A stretch of 64,000 bases of DNA from Aporhodopirellula aestuarii (GTDB taxonomy: Bacteria > Planctomycetota > Planctomycetia > Pirellulales > Pirellulaceae): NCBI RefSeq assembly GCF_023701485.1, contig NZ_JAMQBK010000012.1, positions 62,001 through 126,000 of the forward strand, read 5' to 3'. Below are positions 36,580 through 44,958 of the stretch, piece after piece (the stretch's first letter is position 1; each line of letters starts with the position of its first letter). A program made the position numbers and the translations under genes. The notes under the pieces are model-generated. The model did no database searches. It worked only from the letters and a program-made list of their open reading frames with translations, and was not told the origin of the DNA.

Positions 36580-36595
36580 CGGAACATCATTCGCA
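36580..36595 (+). promoter_or_regulatory. Possible sigma54 promoter of the NtrC-type regulator
   Basis: CGGAACA-N4-TCGCA keeps the GG-N10-GC core with three mismatches elsewhere. The expected start is about 93 nt before the ATG at 36699, and a GTGC-N6-GCAC palindrome lies 45 bp upstream. Confidence 0.3.
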
Positions 36596-36698
36596 CGCGG
36601 GTTCCCTGATGTGCGCTCTGCACGCATGACTGTCTCGGCAGCTTGCTCGTCGCGACGGTCAGCCGACATGGTCTGGCTTTCTTCCGCGAGGTTCTGCG

Positions 36699-38144
36699 AT
36701 GACCGAATCACCGATCAAGTTATTGCTCGTCGATGACGACGAAGACGCGCGGCGATCCGCGGCGAAGTGGATGCGGCGAAAAGGGCATGACGTTTCAGAT
36801 GTGTCGAATGCCGCGGAAGCTCTCAGCCTGCTCCAGCGTGAGACGTTCGAGGTTGGTGTCTTTGACATGAACATGCCCGGAATGTCTGGATTGGAGTTGC
36901 TCCAGCGGATTCATCAAGAGCACCTCGAGATCGAAGTGATCATGTTGACGGGCCAAGGGACCGTTGAGACGGCGGTGTCCGCGATGAAGATGGGGGCCTG
37001 CGAATTCTTGAGTAAGCCTTGTTCGTTAGGCGATTTGGAACACCACTGCTTCCGCGCCCGTGAGCGATGTCAGCTCAAGAAAGAAAACAAGCAACTCAAG
37101 GCGGTTATTTCGCGAGCACGTCCCGCTGCCGAATTGATTGGTGAGTCGCCATCGCTGCGGCACGTCGTGCACATGATCGAGAAAGTCGCGCCGACCAGTA
37201 AGCCCGTCTTAATTCAAGGTGAGAGTGGCACCGGGAAAGAGGTCGTCGCGCAAGCGATTCAGCAGGCAAGTCAATTTGCGGACAATCCGTTCGTCACCGT
37301 TAATTGTGCGGCGTTTCCTGAAAATCTTGTCGAGAGTGAATTGTTTGGGCACTTGAAGGGCGCCTTTACTGGGGCGAGTTCCGAAAAGCCCGGACTGTTT
37401 GAGATCGCAGACGGCGGGACGTTGTTCATCGACGAAGTCGGCGAACTACCGCTCGCCTTGCAGCCCAAATTACTGCGTGTTCTCGAAGACGGAACGATGC
37501 GGCGTGTCGGGTGTCACCGAGAGCGAAAGGTGAAAGTCCGCATCATTGCGGCCACCAATCGCGACGTGCAATCGGAAGTCGATGCCGGCAACTTCCGTGA
37601 AGACCTATTCTATCGCATCAACGTTTTTCTGATTCATCTGCCAACGCTACGGGAGCGTGAGGGTGATATCGATCGGTTGATCGATCATTTCTTGCCAAAG
37701 ACACACCATATCGATCCGGACGCGAGAGACGTTCTGAATCGTTATCCGTGGCCAGGTAACATTCGGCAACTTATCAATGTGCTCGAACGCGCGATGATCT
37801 TGTCGGATAATTGTGAGATCACATTAGATGACCTGCCCCATGAAATCGTTGACTACGATCAGGTGTCGATGATGCGAGCAAGACGCGATCGAGAGTCGTC
37901 CCATCATGAAGCCATCGATGAGTTCCACCACATCGAGAAATTGGGCGATGCGAGGTTTAAACTCGACGACATTGTTCGTGTCCACGTCGAAGAAGTCTTG
38001 GCGAAAGAGCATGGAAACAAAGCCAGCGCGGCACGCAAGTTGGGAATTCATCGACGCAAATTGTATCGTTTGCTAGACCGATTTCAGTGCAGTGATCGCG
38101 ATTCACACCGAGAGGTTGCGCCTGCGTGTCAGTCCACCGTATGA
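36699..38144 (+). CDS. Sigma54-dependent NtrC-family response regulator
   Basis: The 481-residue protein has a receiver (acidic VDDDED at 11-16, phospho-acceptor Asp56, lysine in FLSKPCS), an AAA+ domain with Walker A GESGTGKE (174-181), the sigma54-contact loop GAFTGA (221-226), Walker B LFIDEVGEL and the WPGNIRQL segment, and a C-terminal Fis-type helix-turn-helix (KASAARKLGIHRRKLYRLL). It activates sigma54-RNA polymerase at enhancer sites. It is the only such activator in the window and sits among several sigma54-type promoters. The potassium-channel gene follows after 16 bp. Confidence 0.95.
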   Translation: MTESPIKLLLVDDDEDARRSAAKWMRRKGHDVSDVSNAAEALSLLQRETFEVGVFDMNMPGMSGLELLQRIHQEHLEIEVIMLTGQGTVETAVSAMKMGACEFLSKPCSLGDLEHHCFRARERCQLKKENKQLKAVISRARPAAELIGESPSLRHVVHMIEKVAPTSKPVLIQGESGTGKEVVAQAIQQASQFADNPFVTVNCAAFPENLVESELFGHLKGAFTGASSEKPGLFEIADGGTLFIDEVGELPLALQPKLLRVLEDGTMRRVGCHRERKVKVRIIAATNRDVQSEVDAGNFREDLFYRINVFLIHLPTLREREGDIDRLIDHFLPKTHHIDPDARDVLNRYPWPGNIRQLINVLERAMILSDNCEITLDDLPHEIVDYDQVSMMRARRDRESSHHEAIDEFHHIEKLGDARFKLDDIVRVHVEEVLAKEHGNKASAARKLGIHRRKLYRLLDRFQCSDRDSHREVAPACQSTV

Positions 38145-38160
38145 ATGTGCGGGCTAGAGC

Positions 38161-39228
38161 GTGAGAGCAAACTCATCCAAGACGCCTCTTCAACGGACCG
38201 CCCATGGCGGCGTGCTGCTGTTTTTCGTGTTCGTTATTGCGGTGGCGGGTTACCAGATCCTCGGCAACTATGGATTGCTCGAAGCCGTCTGGATGGTCGT
38301 GATTACGATTTCAACGGTTGGATACAGCGAGGCGAGTTCGCTGTCGCCAACCTTGCAAGTTTTCACGGTGCTGGTAATCCTCGTCGGAATGTCGGCGGCC
38401 GCTTACACTTTCGGTGGGTTGATTCAATTACTCTTAGCGGGCGAGATCGATCGCCTCATCGGACTCCGACGAATGACCGCAGAAATTGCCACGATGAAAG
38501 ACCACATCATCATTTGTGGATTCGGAAGGATGGGACAGAGTTTGGCCGTCGATCTGCGGTCGCAGGGCAAAACCGTCGTCATTATCGAACTCGATGCGGA
38601 TCGGATTCGCGAAGCCGATATTCTCGAGTTCGCGTGCTTAACCGGCGACGCCACCGAAGAAGGTACGCTTGAGTCGGTGGGGATCGTTCGCGCGGGAACT
38701 TTGGTAGCGGCGTTGTCGGGTGATGCTGAAAACGTTTTCTTGACACTTACCGCTCGCAACCTGAATCCGGAAATACAAATCGTTGCACGTGCCGATCAAC
38801 GCAGCAGCGAGAAGAAGCTGCGACAGGCAGGAGCGAATCGCGTCGTCATGCCGACGGTGGTCGGCTCGCGTCAAATGTCGCGTTTTATCACTCGCCCAAC
38901 GACCGCAGACGTGATCGAGCTTGTTTCCCAACGAGACTTTGCCGATTTGGAGCTAGATGAGGTTTTCGTTTCCGAAACTAACGCGCTGGCGGGACTGACG
39001 GTGTCGGCAACGGACGCCCATCGTGAAAATAAACTGCTGATCATTGCGATTCAAACCGGCGAAGGGAAGTTGCTGTTCAATCCGGTCGCGACACATAAGA
39101 TTCAGACGGGGGACACGCTGATCGTAATGGGGCATCTCTGCGATATCAGGTCGTTTCGCGAGCGATTTGTTCAAAGTGATGATTTGAAGGGACAGAAAGA
39201 TCCCAATTGCCGCGGCGCCGAGTCGTGA
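38161..39228 (+). CDS. Two-TM potassium channel-like protein with TrkA-N/TrkA-C domains
   Basis: The 355-residue product has two N-terminal membrane helices (about 18-36 and 65-90) flanking a pore loop with filter TVGYSE (52-57), close to the canonical TVGYGD. A RCK/TrkA-N domain follows (IIICGFGRMGQSLAVDL, VVIIELDADRI) and then a TrkA-C domain (about 265-330). Such proteins are K+ channels gated by nucleotides or ions. The GD to SE change at the end of the filter may alter selectivity. A GTG start is used. It is likely cotranscribed with the sigma54 activator. Confidence 0.88.
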   Translation: MRANSSKTPLQRTAHGGVLLFFVFVIAVAGYQILGNYGLLEAVWMVVITISTVGYSEASSLSPTLQVFTVLVILVGMSAAAYTFGGLIQLLLAGEIDRLIGLRRMTAEIATMKDHIIICGFGRMGQSLAVDLRSQGKTVVIIELDADRIREADILEFACLTGDATEEGTLESVGIVRAGTLVAALSGDAENVFLTLTARNLNPEIQIVARADQRSSEKKLRQAGANRVVMPTVVGSRQMSRFITRPTTADVIELVSQRDFADLELDEVFVSETNALAGLTVSATDAHRENKLLIIAIQTGEGKLLFNPVATHKIQTGDTLIVMGHLCDIRSFRERFVQSDDLKGQKDPNCRGAES

Positions 39229-39238
39229 ATCATTCCGG

Positions 39239-39826
39239 CTATTTAATCGAGCTCTGTTGACGCATCGCAGTGCTGATCTGATGGATGATAGCCGACTCCT
39301 TTTTGGAGACCTTGCCGAATCCGAAGTGCCCACCAGAAGCTTTGGCGACCTGATTCATTTGGGTTTCCGTCAGATGAATGAGACGGCTTTTGGCCACATC
39401 GGACATGCCACCAAACAATCCGTGCGTGTAGCGTTTCCACGCGTCGACGCACAATCCGGGGGGACGTTTGGTGAGCCATTGTTGGAGCAAAATCCACGCG
39501 GTGGTATCCTGTGTGATGCCGATTTTGAAAGCTTGCGAGAGGACTTCGAATCGTTCGTTGGCGTCGACGTCTTCCTGCGCCCATGCGACCAGTACCAGAG
39601 GTAACAATCTCAATGCGATCAGGCCGTCTGCGGTGACGCCAAGTTTGCTCAACTCTTCTAGCAAGATTTCGTCTCGAACTCCGGTGCTGCGGAGCAATTC
39701 GGCGCGTCCGCGGTCGCTACTCGCTTCGTTGTGAATTCGCTGCAGAAGTTGTTCTTCGAGCTCCTCAAAGAACTCATGCGTTTTGGCTTTGCGTGCAAGA
39801 GCCGATTCGTGGGTGGGCCGAGTCAT
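39239..39826 (-). CDS. Conserved-looking hypothetical protein after the hydrogenase beta subunit gene
   Basis: The 195-residue soluble protein is mostly alpha-helical, with charged N-terminal helices ([19 protein letters not shown]), a central helix pair ([28 protein letters not shown], broken into two) and a tail rich in Gly and Lys ([13 protein letters not shown]). The [13 protein letters not shown] segment recalls TerB-like stress proteins, but I cannot assign it. It lies 71 bp downstream of the 4Fe-4S subunit gene on the same strand and ends 10 bp from the converging channel gene. Confidence 0.7.
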   Translation of the reverse strand: MTRPTHESALARKAKTHEFFEELEEQLLQRIHNEASSDRGRAELLRSTGVRDEILLEELSKLGVTADGLIALRLLPLVLVAWAQEDVDANERFEVLSQAFKIGITQDTTAWILLQQWLTKRPPGLCVDAWKRYTHGLFGGMSDVAKSRLIHLTETQMNQVAKASGGHFGFGKVSKKESAIIHQISTAMRQQSSIK

Positions 39827-39897
39827 GTGGTTAGATTTCCTACAAGAATGAAAGTCGGTTCAAAGGTTCCGCCTTGCGATTTCGTCTCGTGTGTCGA

Positions 39898-41016
39898 TCA
39901 AGTGGTCACGGTTTCACGCAGGGCTGCGACTTCGTCAGTGAGATCAATTCCGACGGGACACCAGGTGATGCAACGACCACACCCGACACAGCCGGAAACA
40001 TCGAATTGATCTTCCCACGTCGCCATTTTGTGTATGAGCCATTGTCTGTATCGGCTGCGAATGTCGTTGCGAACGACGCCCCCAGCGGTGTGACTGAAAT
40101 CGATGTTGAAGCAACTGTCCCATTGGCGGACCCGCGAGACCTCGGTGTTCGAGAGATTGGCTACTTCGTCAACGGTTGAGCAAAAGCACGTGGGGCAAAC
40201 CATCGTGCAATTGGCACACGAAAGGCAGCGTTCGGCGACCTCCGCCCAGCGAGGATGTTCGAGGTTGTTCAACAACAAGTCGTGTACGCCCGCTTTGTCA
40301 AATTGCTTGGAAAGACTGTCTCGTGCGTTTTGAACTTCGGCGTCGGATTCTTCGATTTGAGTTGGGGTGGCCTGTGTGGTGGTGATACTCGAAAGTATCT
40401 TTCGCCCCGATTGGGAGCCTGCATGGATGACAAATCCATCGGCTGTTTCGGTCAACACGAGATCGAATCCGTTTTCGCAATTGGGGCCCGTGTCCATCGC
40501 GTTGCAGAAGCACGTGTTCGCCGCGGTGACACAATTGACCGCGACGATAAACGCGGCTTCGCGTCGACGACGGTAGGCCGCGTCGACGTATTCGTTGTCG
40601 CGAAAGACCCGGTCCTGCACCGCGATCGCGGCCAAGTCGCAGGCACGAACACCAAGTAGCGCGTATCGCGGAGTCGGTTCGTCAGGTGTTTTGAATATCC
40701 AGCCGTCGTCCGTCAGCGTCGCGGTGCCGATTTCGCTTGATGACGGGAAAAAGAATCGTTTCCAGGAATCGGGGCTGGAGTTGAATCGAAAGAGTCGGTC
40801 GTGTGGATCGTGTTGGAGTTCGTAAACGGCGGGTTCTTGATGATCCGTCCAGCCGCGGGGCAGTTCCGCAACATCACGAACGCTTCGGTAGACCACGGCA
40901 CCCTGTTGGACGGTCGGCCCGACAACGTCGTATCCGAACTCTACCAATTGATCGAGGAGTATTTGCAACTCTTCACGAGGAAGAAAGAAAGCGGGAGGCT
41001 GCGTGGTCGACTTCAT
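39898..41016 (-). CDS. Hydrogenase beta subunit, 4Fe-4S dicluster protein
   Basis: The 372-residue protein corresponds to the beta subunit of sulfhydrogenase and to subunit A of anaerobic sulfite reductase. The first part includes [20 protein letters not shown] and cysteines around [10 protein letters not shown]. The C-terminal part has two 4Fe-4S motifs, [12 protein letters not shown] and [12 protein letters not shown]. It should complete the electron chain of the hydrogenase encoded at 28465-31390. It is not in that operon but about 8.5 kb upstream on the same strand, coupled to a cNMP-domain gene by a four-base overlap. Confidence 0.9.
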   Translation of the reverse strand: MKSTTQPPAFFLPREELQILLDQLVEFGYDVVGPTVQQGAVVYRSVRDVAELPRGWTDHQEPAVYELQHDPHDRLFRFNSSPDSWKRFFFPSSSEIGTATLTDDGWIFKTPDEPTPRYALLGVRACDLAAIAVQDRVFRDNEYVDAAYRRRREAAFIVAVNCVTAANTCFCNAMDTGPNCENGFDLVLTETADGFVIHAGSQSGRKILSSITTTQATPTQIEESDAEVQNARDSLSKQFDKAGVHDLLLNNLEHPRWAEVAERCLSCANCTMVCPTCFCSTVDEVANLSNTEVSRVRQWDSCFNIDFSHTAGGVVRNDIRSRYRQWLIHKMATWEDQFDVSGCVGCGRCITWCPVGIDLTDEVAALRETVTT

Positions 41017-41492
41017 CGGATGTCCTCGCGTGGGTGCCCGAACAGATCCAGCAGTTGCAAGCGTGTCGCCAGCAGACGCTGGGCGAGCTGTCGGGCAAGG
41101 TGCTCCATCACCCGATAGCCGATTTCATGATTCAACGCACACAGATCAAGCAGTCGCTGCGAGTCGTATCTCAGCAAACAAGAATCTCGCACCACCTTGG
41201 CGGTCGCGGTCATCCGCCCTCGGGCGAGCAACGCCGACCAGGCCAATGCATCTCCTCGGCCGAGGGTCAGCAGGGGGCGCAGCGATTGAGTCCCCGCTGT
41301 CATCTCGAGTGAAACATCCCCCTCGATGATCCAATAAATGTAAGTGTGTTTATCGCCTTCGCGAAAAACGACGTCGCCTGTGTCAAAACGCACAAGATCT
41401 CCTGCGTCCGCCAAGCTGATTTGATCGGCCTCGCAAAGCAGGTTTCCGAGTTGAAGTTCTCGCAGCGTTTGGAAAATCGCCATATCGTTCAC
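41013..41492 (-). CDS. Cyclic nucleotide-binding-domain protein without DNA-binding domain
   Basis: The 159-residue product is a single cNMP-binding beta-roll (RFDTGDVVFREGDKHTYIYWIIEGDVSLE ... LGRGDALAWSALLARGRMTATAKV, given in parts here) ending in helices, with no helix-turn-helix. The domain resembles the sensor half of Crp/Fnr proteins. Genes of this kind often precede the 4Fe-4S subunit in group 3b hydrogenase clusters, which supports a role in controlling that enzyme rather than in transcription. A sigma54-type promoter candidate and a 14-bp tandem repeat lie just upstream. Confidence 0.85.
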   Translation of the reverse strand: MNDMAIFQTLRELQLGNLLCEADQISLADAGDLVRFDTGDVVFREGDKHTYIYWIIEGDVSLEMTAGTQSLRPLLTLGRGDALAWSALLARGRMTATAKVVRDSCLLRYDSQRLLDLCALNHEIGYRVMEHLARQLAQRLLATRLQLLDLFGHPREDIR

Positions 41493-41509
41493 GATGGTGT
41501 TCCTACGAG

Positions 41510-41577
41510 AGGAAGGTATCGCCAGGAAGGTACCGCCTGGGCAGTGTCACCTGAGCAGTATTACCTGTCAGTGTCGC
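41510..41577. repeat. 14-bp imperfect tandem repeats in the leader of the cNMP-beta-subunit operon
   Basis: Four full units of exactly 14 bp (starting at 41510, 41524, 41538 and 41552) and a partial fifth. Units 1-2 share AGGAAGGTAYCGCC and units 3-4 share TGRGCAGTRTYACC; each unit ends in -CC. They lie between the candidate sigma54 start point (about 41564) and the coding start, so most would be in the 5' leader. Confidence 0.6.
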
Positions 41578-41590
41578 AATCGCCGTTCCA
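41575..41590 (-). promoter_or_regulatory. Candidate sigma54 promoter of the cNMP-beta-subunit operon
   Basis: On the minus strand: TGGAACG-N4-TTGCG, differing from the consensus at one base of the -24 box and the last base of the -12 box, with correct spacing. The expected leader is about 72 nt. Confidence 0.5.
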
Positions 41591-41654
41591 TCGTCGAACA
41601 TGTGCAATATGGCTGAATGAGGCGCAACATTGCGTGATTTGTGCGTGATTGCGA

Positions 41655-41668
41655 GTGCGTATGAGCAC
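41655..41668. promoter_or_regulatory. GTGC-N6-GCAC palindrome, candidate activator site 3
   Basis: Perfect half-sites around GTATGA, 65 bp upstream of the -24 element at 41589 and between two divergent genes. The central bases resemble those of site 1 (ATACGA). Confidence 0.4.
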
Positions 41669-41786
41669 GTTGCGCGTTCGTGCACGCATCGACGTGCCGT
41701 TTTCAAACAAATCTCAAACGGTATGGGGTTTGCCTTTTCAGAAACGTACGTGCGGAGATGACCATGCCCTCAATGGAGACACCGTG

Positions 41787-42239
41787 ATGCGACTAATCAA
41801 GCTCCTCTTCGTTTCTTTCGTGCTGGGGGCTGCTCTTGGAGCCGACGGCGACAGCCACACTCCGGGTGATTCTGAAGTTCCTGAACAAGCCGACGAGCAA
41901 CAGCTCGATTTTTGGATGCAAAAGAAGCTCGACTATTCGGGTGGGATTTTGCGAGGGCTCTCAATGGGTGACTTTGACGTCATCGAAACGAGTGCGAACC
42001 AGATGCGGGTGCTGAACAGGATTGAGGGCTTCGTTCGCAGTCGACACGAAGGCTATCGCGCTCACGTGAGATCCTTTGAACGCGTCACCGAAGAGATCAT
42101 ACGTCAGGCGGAACAGAAAAACATCGACGGCGTCACACTGGCATACCATCAAATGGTCGTCAGTTGTGTCCGTTGCCATCAATCGATTCGTGAAACCAAC
42201 CCTACCGATACGCTCCCCGCGACAGGGGCACAGAAGTAG
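41787..42239 (+). CDS. Secreted c-type cytochrome (c556/c'-like)
   Basis: The 150-residue product has a signal peptide (LLFVSFVLGAALGA) and a helical body ending in a single haem motif CVRCH close to the C-terminus (VSCVRCHQSIRE), the layout of four-helix-bundle cytochromes c'/c556. It may carry electrons in the periplasm or bind small gases such as NO. The start ATG at 41787 gives the signal peptide exactly. It is divergent from the cNMP-beta-subunit operon and may share its regulatory region. Confidence 0.8.
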   Translation: MRLIKLLFVSFVLGAALGADGDSHTPGDSEVPEQADEQQLDFWMQKKLDYSGGILRGLSMGDFDVIETSANQMRVLNRIEGFVRSRHEGYRAHVRSFERVTEEIIRQAEQKNIDGVTLAYHQMVVSCVRCHQSIRETNPTDTLPATGAQK

Positions 42240-42320
42240 CTGGTTCGCCATCTGATTGGATGTTGTTGCCTCGTCGAAAGCGTCTGTTGGACCTGTTCAA
42301 ATTTTGCATTTTATAGGCAG

Positions 42321-42336
42321 CGGCACACGGTCTGCA
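42321..42336 (+). promoter_or_regulatory. Candidate sigma54 promoter of the small membrane peptide and ppsA
   Basis: CGGCACA-N4-CTGCA differs from the consensus at the first base and one T of the -12 box. The expected start is near 42347, about 31 nt before the ATG of the 37-residue peptide. Confidence 0.6.
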
Positions 42337-42377
42337 TTTCAGTCAAACGCCTATCACGCTGGAAGGAGAATTTAGTT

Positions 42378-42491
42378 ATGTCCAATCAACGTATACCACG
42401 TTTTCGTCACGAGGTCGCTTTCTGGGTGGCCGCTTCGATCATTGCGGTCATTCTCTTTATTCTCTTGATGCAGACTGCCGTAGGGCTTTGA
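42378..42491 (+). CDS. 37-residue membrane peptide upstream of ppsA
   Basis: A strong ribosome-binding site (GGAAGGAG) precedes the ATG at 42378. The peptide has a basic, histidine-containing start (MSNQRIPRFRHE) and one clear membrane helix (VAFWVAASIIAVILFILLM), ending in QTAVGL. It lies 40 bp before ppsA and directly after a sigma54-type promoter. The composition, with charges confined to the N-terminus and a clean hydrophobic segment, argues for a real protein. It could be a small accessory subunit of a membrane complex, for example an oxidase or transporter; I do not recognise it. Confidence 0.7.
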   Translation: MSNQRIPRFRHEVAFWVAASIIAVILFILLMQTAVGL

Positions 42492-42531
42492 TGACGTAGC
42501 CGATTTTCGTCTTACTCAAGGGAATCTTTTA

Positions 42532-44958
42532 ATGAGCGTCGCAACCGAAAATTCGTTAGATCTCGTGCGCTGGTTCGAACAAATCAGCATGGATGATGTG
42601 GCCATCGTTGGTGGTAAAAACGCGTCGCTGGGCGAGATGTACCGTGAACTCACGCCGCAAGGCATTCGCATTCCCAACGGGTTCGCAACCACCGCGGCGG
42701 CGTATCGCACGTTCCTGGCTGAGTCGGGGTTGGATGAGAAAATCCCTCAAATTCTAAGCGGGATGAACGTCAGCGACGTCGGCAATCTGCAGCATCACGC
42801 GATGATCATTCGGCACATGATTCTCGAAACGCCGCTGCCCGATCTACTCTCGCATGCCATCGTTGCCGCATATCATCAACTCTGTGACGCGAGCAGCCAT
42901 CAATTGGCAGACGTCGCCGTTCGCAGCAGCGCAACGGCAGAAGATTTGCCGGATGCGAGTTTTGCTGGTCAGCAGGAAACGTATCTCAATGTCCGCGGTC
43001 AAGCCACGTTGCTCGACGCGTGCCGACGTTGTTTTGCATCACTATTCACGGACCGTGCGATCTCGTACCGGGCTCACCACGGTTACGATCACATGCAAGT
43101 CGCATTGTCGATCGGCGTACAGAAAATGGTTCGTTCGGATCTCGCGAGTTCAGGCGTGATGTTTTCCATCGACACCGAGAGTGGATTTCGAAACGCCGTG
43201 CTGATCAACGCCGCCTACGGCCTCGGCGAAAATGTCGTGCAGGGGAGCGTCAACCCTGACGAATACTATGTCTTCAAACCGACATTGCTCAAAGGTCATC
43301 GTCCGATCCTTAAAAAGTCGCTTGGTTCGAAATCGATGAAATTGGTCTATGACGCTGGCGGCAGCAAAATGACCAAGAACATTCCCGTCTCGCCTGAGCA
43401 ATCTGCTCAATATGCGATTTCGGACGACGACATCTTGCAACTCGCTCAGTGGGCTTGTGCGATCGAGAATCACTACAGCCAACGCAAAGGTTCCGATTGT
43501 CCAATGGACATGGAGTGGGCGAAGGACGGTAATACCGGTGAACTTTTCATCGTGCAGGCGAGACCTGAAACCGTTCAATCACGACGCAGCGTGAATACGC
43601 TCGAACGCTATCACTTAAAGGGGCATGGAAAGCTGCTGCTCAAGGGACGTTCGATCGGCGAAAAAATTGCATCGGGGCCCGTACGTTTGATTCGCGACAT
43701 TCATGAGTTGGCGACGTTCCAGCAAGGCGAGATTTTGGTGACTGACAAAACCGATCCCGATTGGGAACCGGTTATGAAGCAAGCGGCCGGGATCATTACC
43801 AATCGCGGTGGACGTACCTGTCACGCGGCAATTGTCAGCCGTGAAATCGGTCTTCCCGCGATTGTGGGCACAGGCAATGCGACCGACATTCTGCAGGATG
43901 GACAAGTCGTGACCATCAGTTGTGCGGAAGGTGATGCCGGAATCGTTTACGAAGGAGAGTTAGGTTTCGACGTCGAAAGCATCGACCTGGGCGCGCTCAG
44001 ACGTCCAAAAACCAAGATCATGATGAATGTTGCTTCGCCAGACGAAGCGTTTGCGTTTTCAATGATTCCCAATGACGGCGTCGGCTTGGCACGGGAAGAG
44101 TTCATCATCGGCAAATATGTCAAAGTCCACCCGCAAGCGTTGCTGGGATTTGACGACCTTGATGAAACGACACGTCTCGAAGTCGAAACGGTGACGCGTG
44201 GTTATGAGGATAAGCCACAGTTTTATATCGATAAGCTCGCCGAAGGCATTGCGATGATTTGCGCCGCATTTTATCCCAAGGATGTCATCGTGCGTCTGAG
44301 TGACTTCAAGACGAACGAGTATGCCGGACTCATTGGAGGCGCCTCATTTGAACCTTCCGAAGCCAACCCGATGATCGGTTTCCGTGGTGCCTCCCGCTAT
44401 TACCACCCGTCGTTTCAAGAGGCGTTTGGTCTCGAATGCAAGGCGGTCCAAAAGGTCCGTCATGAAATGGGACTGAATAATCTAAAACTAATGGTGCCGT
44501 TCTGCCGCACAATCGAGGAAGGTCAAAAAGTCCAAGCGGAGATGTCGAAGTACGGATTGGTTCGTGGCCAAGATGGTCTGGAAATTTACGTGATGTGTGA
44601 AATTCCAAGCAACGTGATTTTGGCAGATCAGTTCGCAGAGATCTTTGACGGATTCTCGATCGGATCCAATGACCTCACTCAGTTGACTCTCGGCGTGGAT
44701 CGCGATTCCGAAATCGTCGCTCATGTGTTCGACGAACGTAACGAAGCGGTCAAACGAATGATCCACAATGTGATCGGAACAGCGAAATCGGCGGGAGCAA
44801 AAATTGGAATCTGTGGGCAAGCCCCGAGTGACTATCCCGACTTTGCCGAGTTCTTGGTGCGCGAAGGAATCGACAGCATTTCGCTGACCCCGGACGCGGT
44901 GCTGAAAACCACAATCGACATCCTGCAAGTGGAAGAGCAACTCAGCACCAAAACCTAG
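42532..44958 (+). CDS. ppsA: Phosphoenolpyruvate synthase
   Basis: The 808-residue enzyme converts pyruvate, ATP and water to PEP, AMP and phosphate. It aligns along its length with the bacterial PpsA type: GGKNASLGEM and VRSSATAEDLPDASFAGQQET in the ATP-grasp domain, the phospho-histidine loop GGRTCHAAIVSRE, and the C-terminal PEP-binding barrel with ICGQAPSDY carrying the catalytic cysteine. It feeds gluconeogenesis. Expression from a sigma54-type promoter with a small membrane peptide is unusual and links it to the hydrogenase regulon. Confidence 0.96.
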   Translation: MSVATENSLDLVRWFEQISMDDVAIVGGKNASLGEMYRELTPQGIRIPNGFATTAAAYRTFLAESGLDEKIPQILSGMNVSDVGNLQHHAMIIRHMILETPLPDLLSHAIVAAYHQLCDASSHQLADVAVRSSATAEDLPDASFAGQQETYLNVRGQATLLDACRRCFASLFTDRAISYRAHHGYDHMQVALSIGVQKMVRSDLASSGVMFSIDTESGFRNAVLINAAYGLGENVVQGSVNPDEYYVFKPTLLKGHRPILKKSLGSKSMKLVYDAGGSKMTKNIPVSPEQSAQYAISDDDILQLAQWACAIENHYSQRKGSDCPMDMEWAKDGNTGELFIVQARPETVQSRRSVNTLERYHLKGHGKLLLKGRSIGEKIASGPVRLIRDIHELATFQQGEILVTDKTDPDWEPVMKQAAGIITNRGGRTCHAAIVSREIGLPAIVGTGNATDILQDGQVVTISCAEGDAGIVYEGELGFDVESIDLGALRRPKTKIMMNVASPDEAFAFSMIPNDGVGLAREEFIIGKYVKVHPQALLGFDDLDETTRLEVETVTRGYEDKPQFYIDKLAEGIAMICAAFYPKDVIVRLSDFKTNEYAGLIGGASFEPSEANPMIGFRGASRYYHPSFQEAFGLECKAVQKVRHEMGLNNLKLMVPFCRTIEEGQKVQAEMSKYGLVRGQDGLEIYVMCEIPSNVILADQFAEIFDGFSIGSNDLTQLTLGVDRDSEIVAHVFDERNEAVKRMIHNVIGTAKSAGAKIGICGQAPSDYPDFAEFLVREGIDSISLTPDAVLKTTIDILQVEEQLSTKT

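Noticed and set aside
41521-41536. A second sigma54-like core before the cNMP gene
   Set aside because: It falls within the 14-bp tandem repeats and has a poorer -24 and -12 match than the site at 41575-41590.
41503-41706. 67-residue minus-strand frame over the 14-bp tandem repeats
   Set aside because: The apparent peptide repeats follow from the DNA repeat, and the frame overlaps the candidate promoter and palindrome.
41719-41734. Sigma54-like core before the small cytochrome gene (CGGTATG-N4-TTGCC)
   Set aside because: Only the GG-N10-GC core and the -12 box fit; the -24 box has three mismatches, close to what chance would give.
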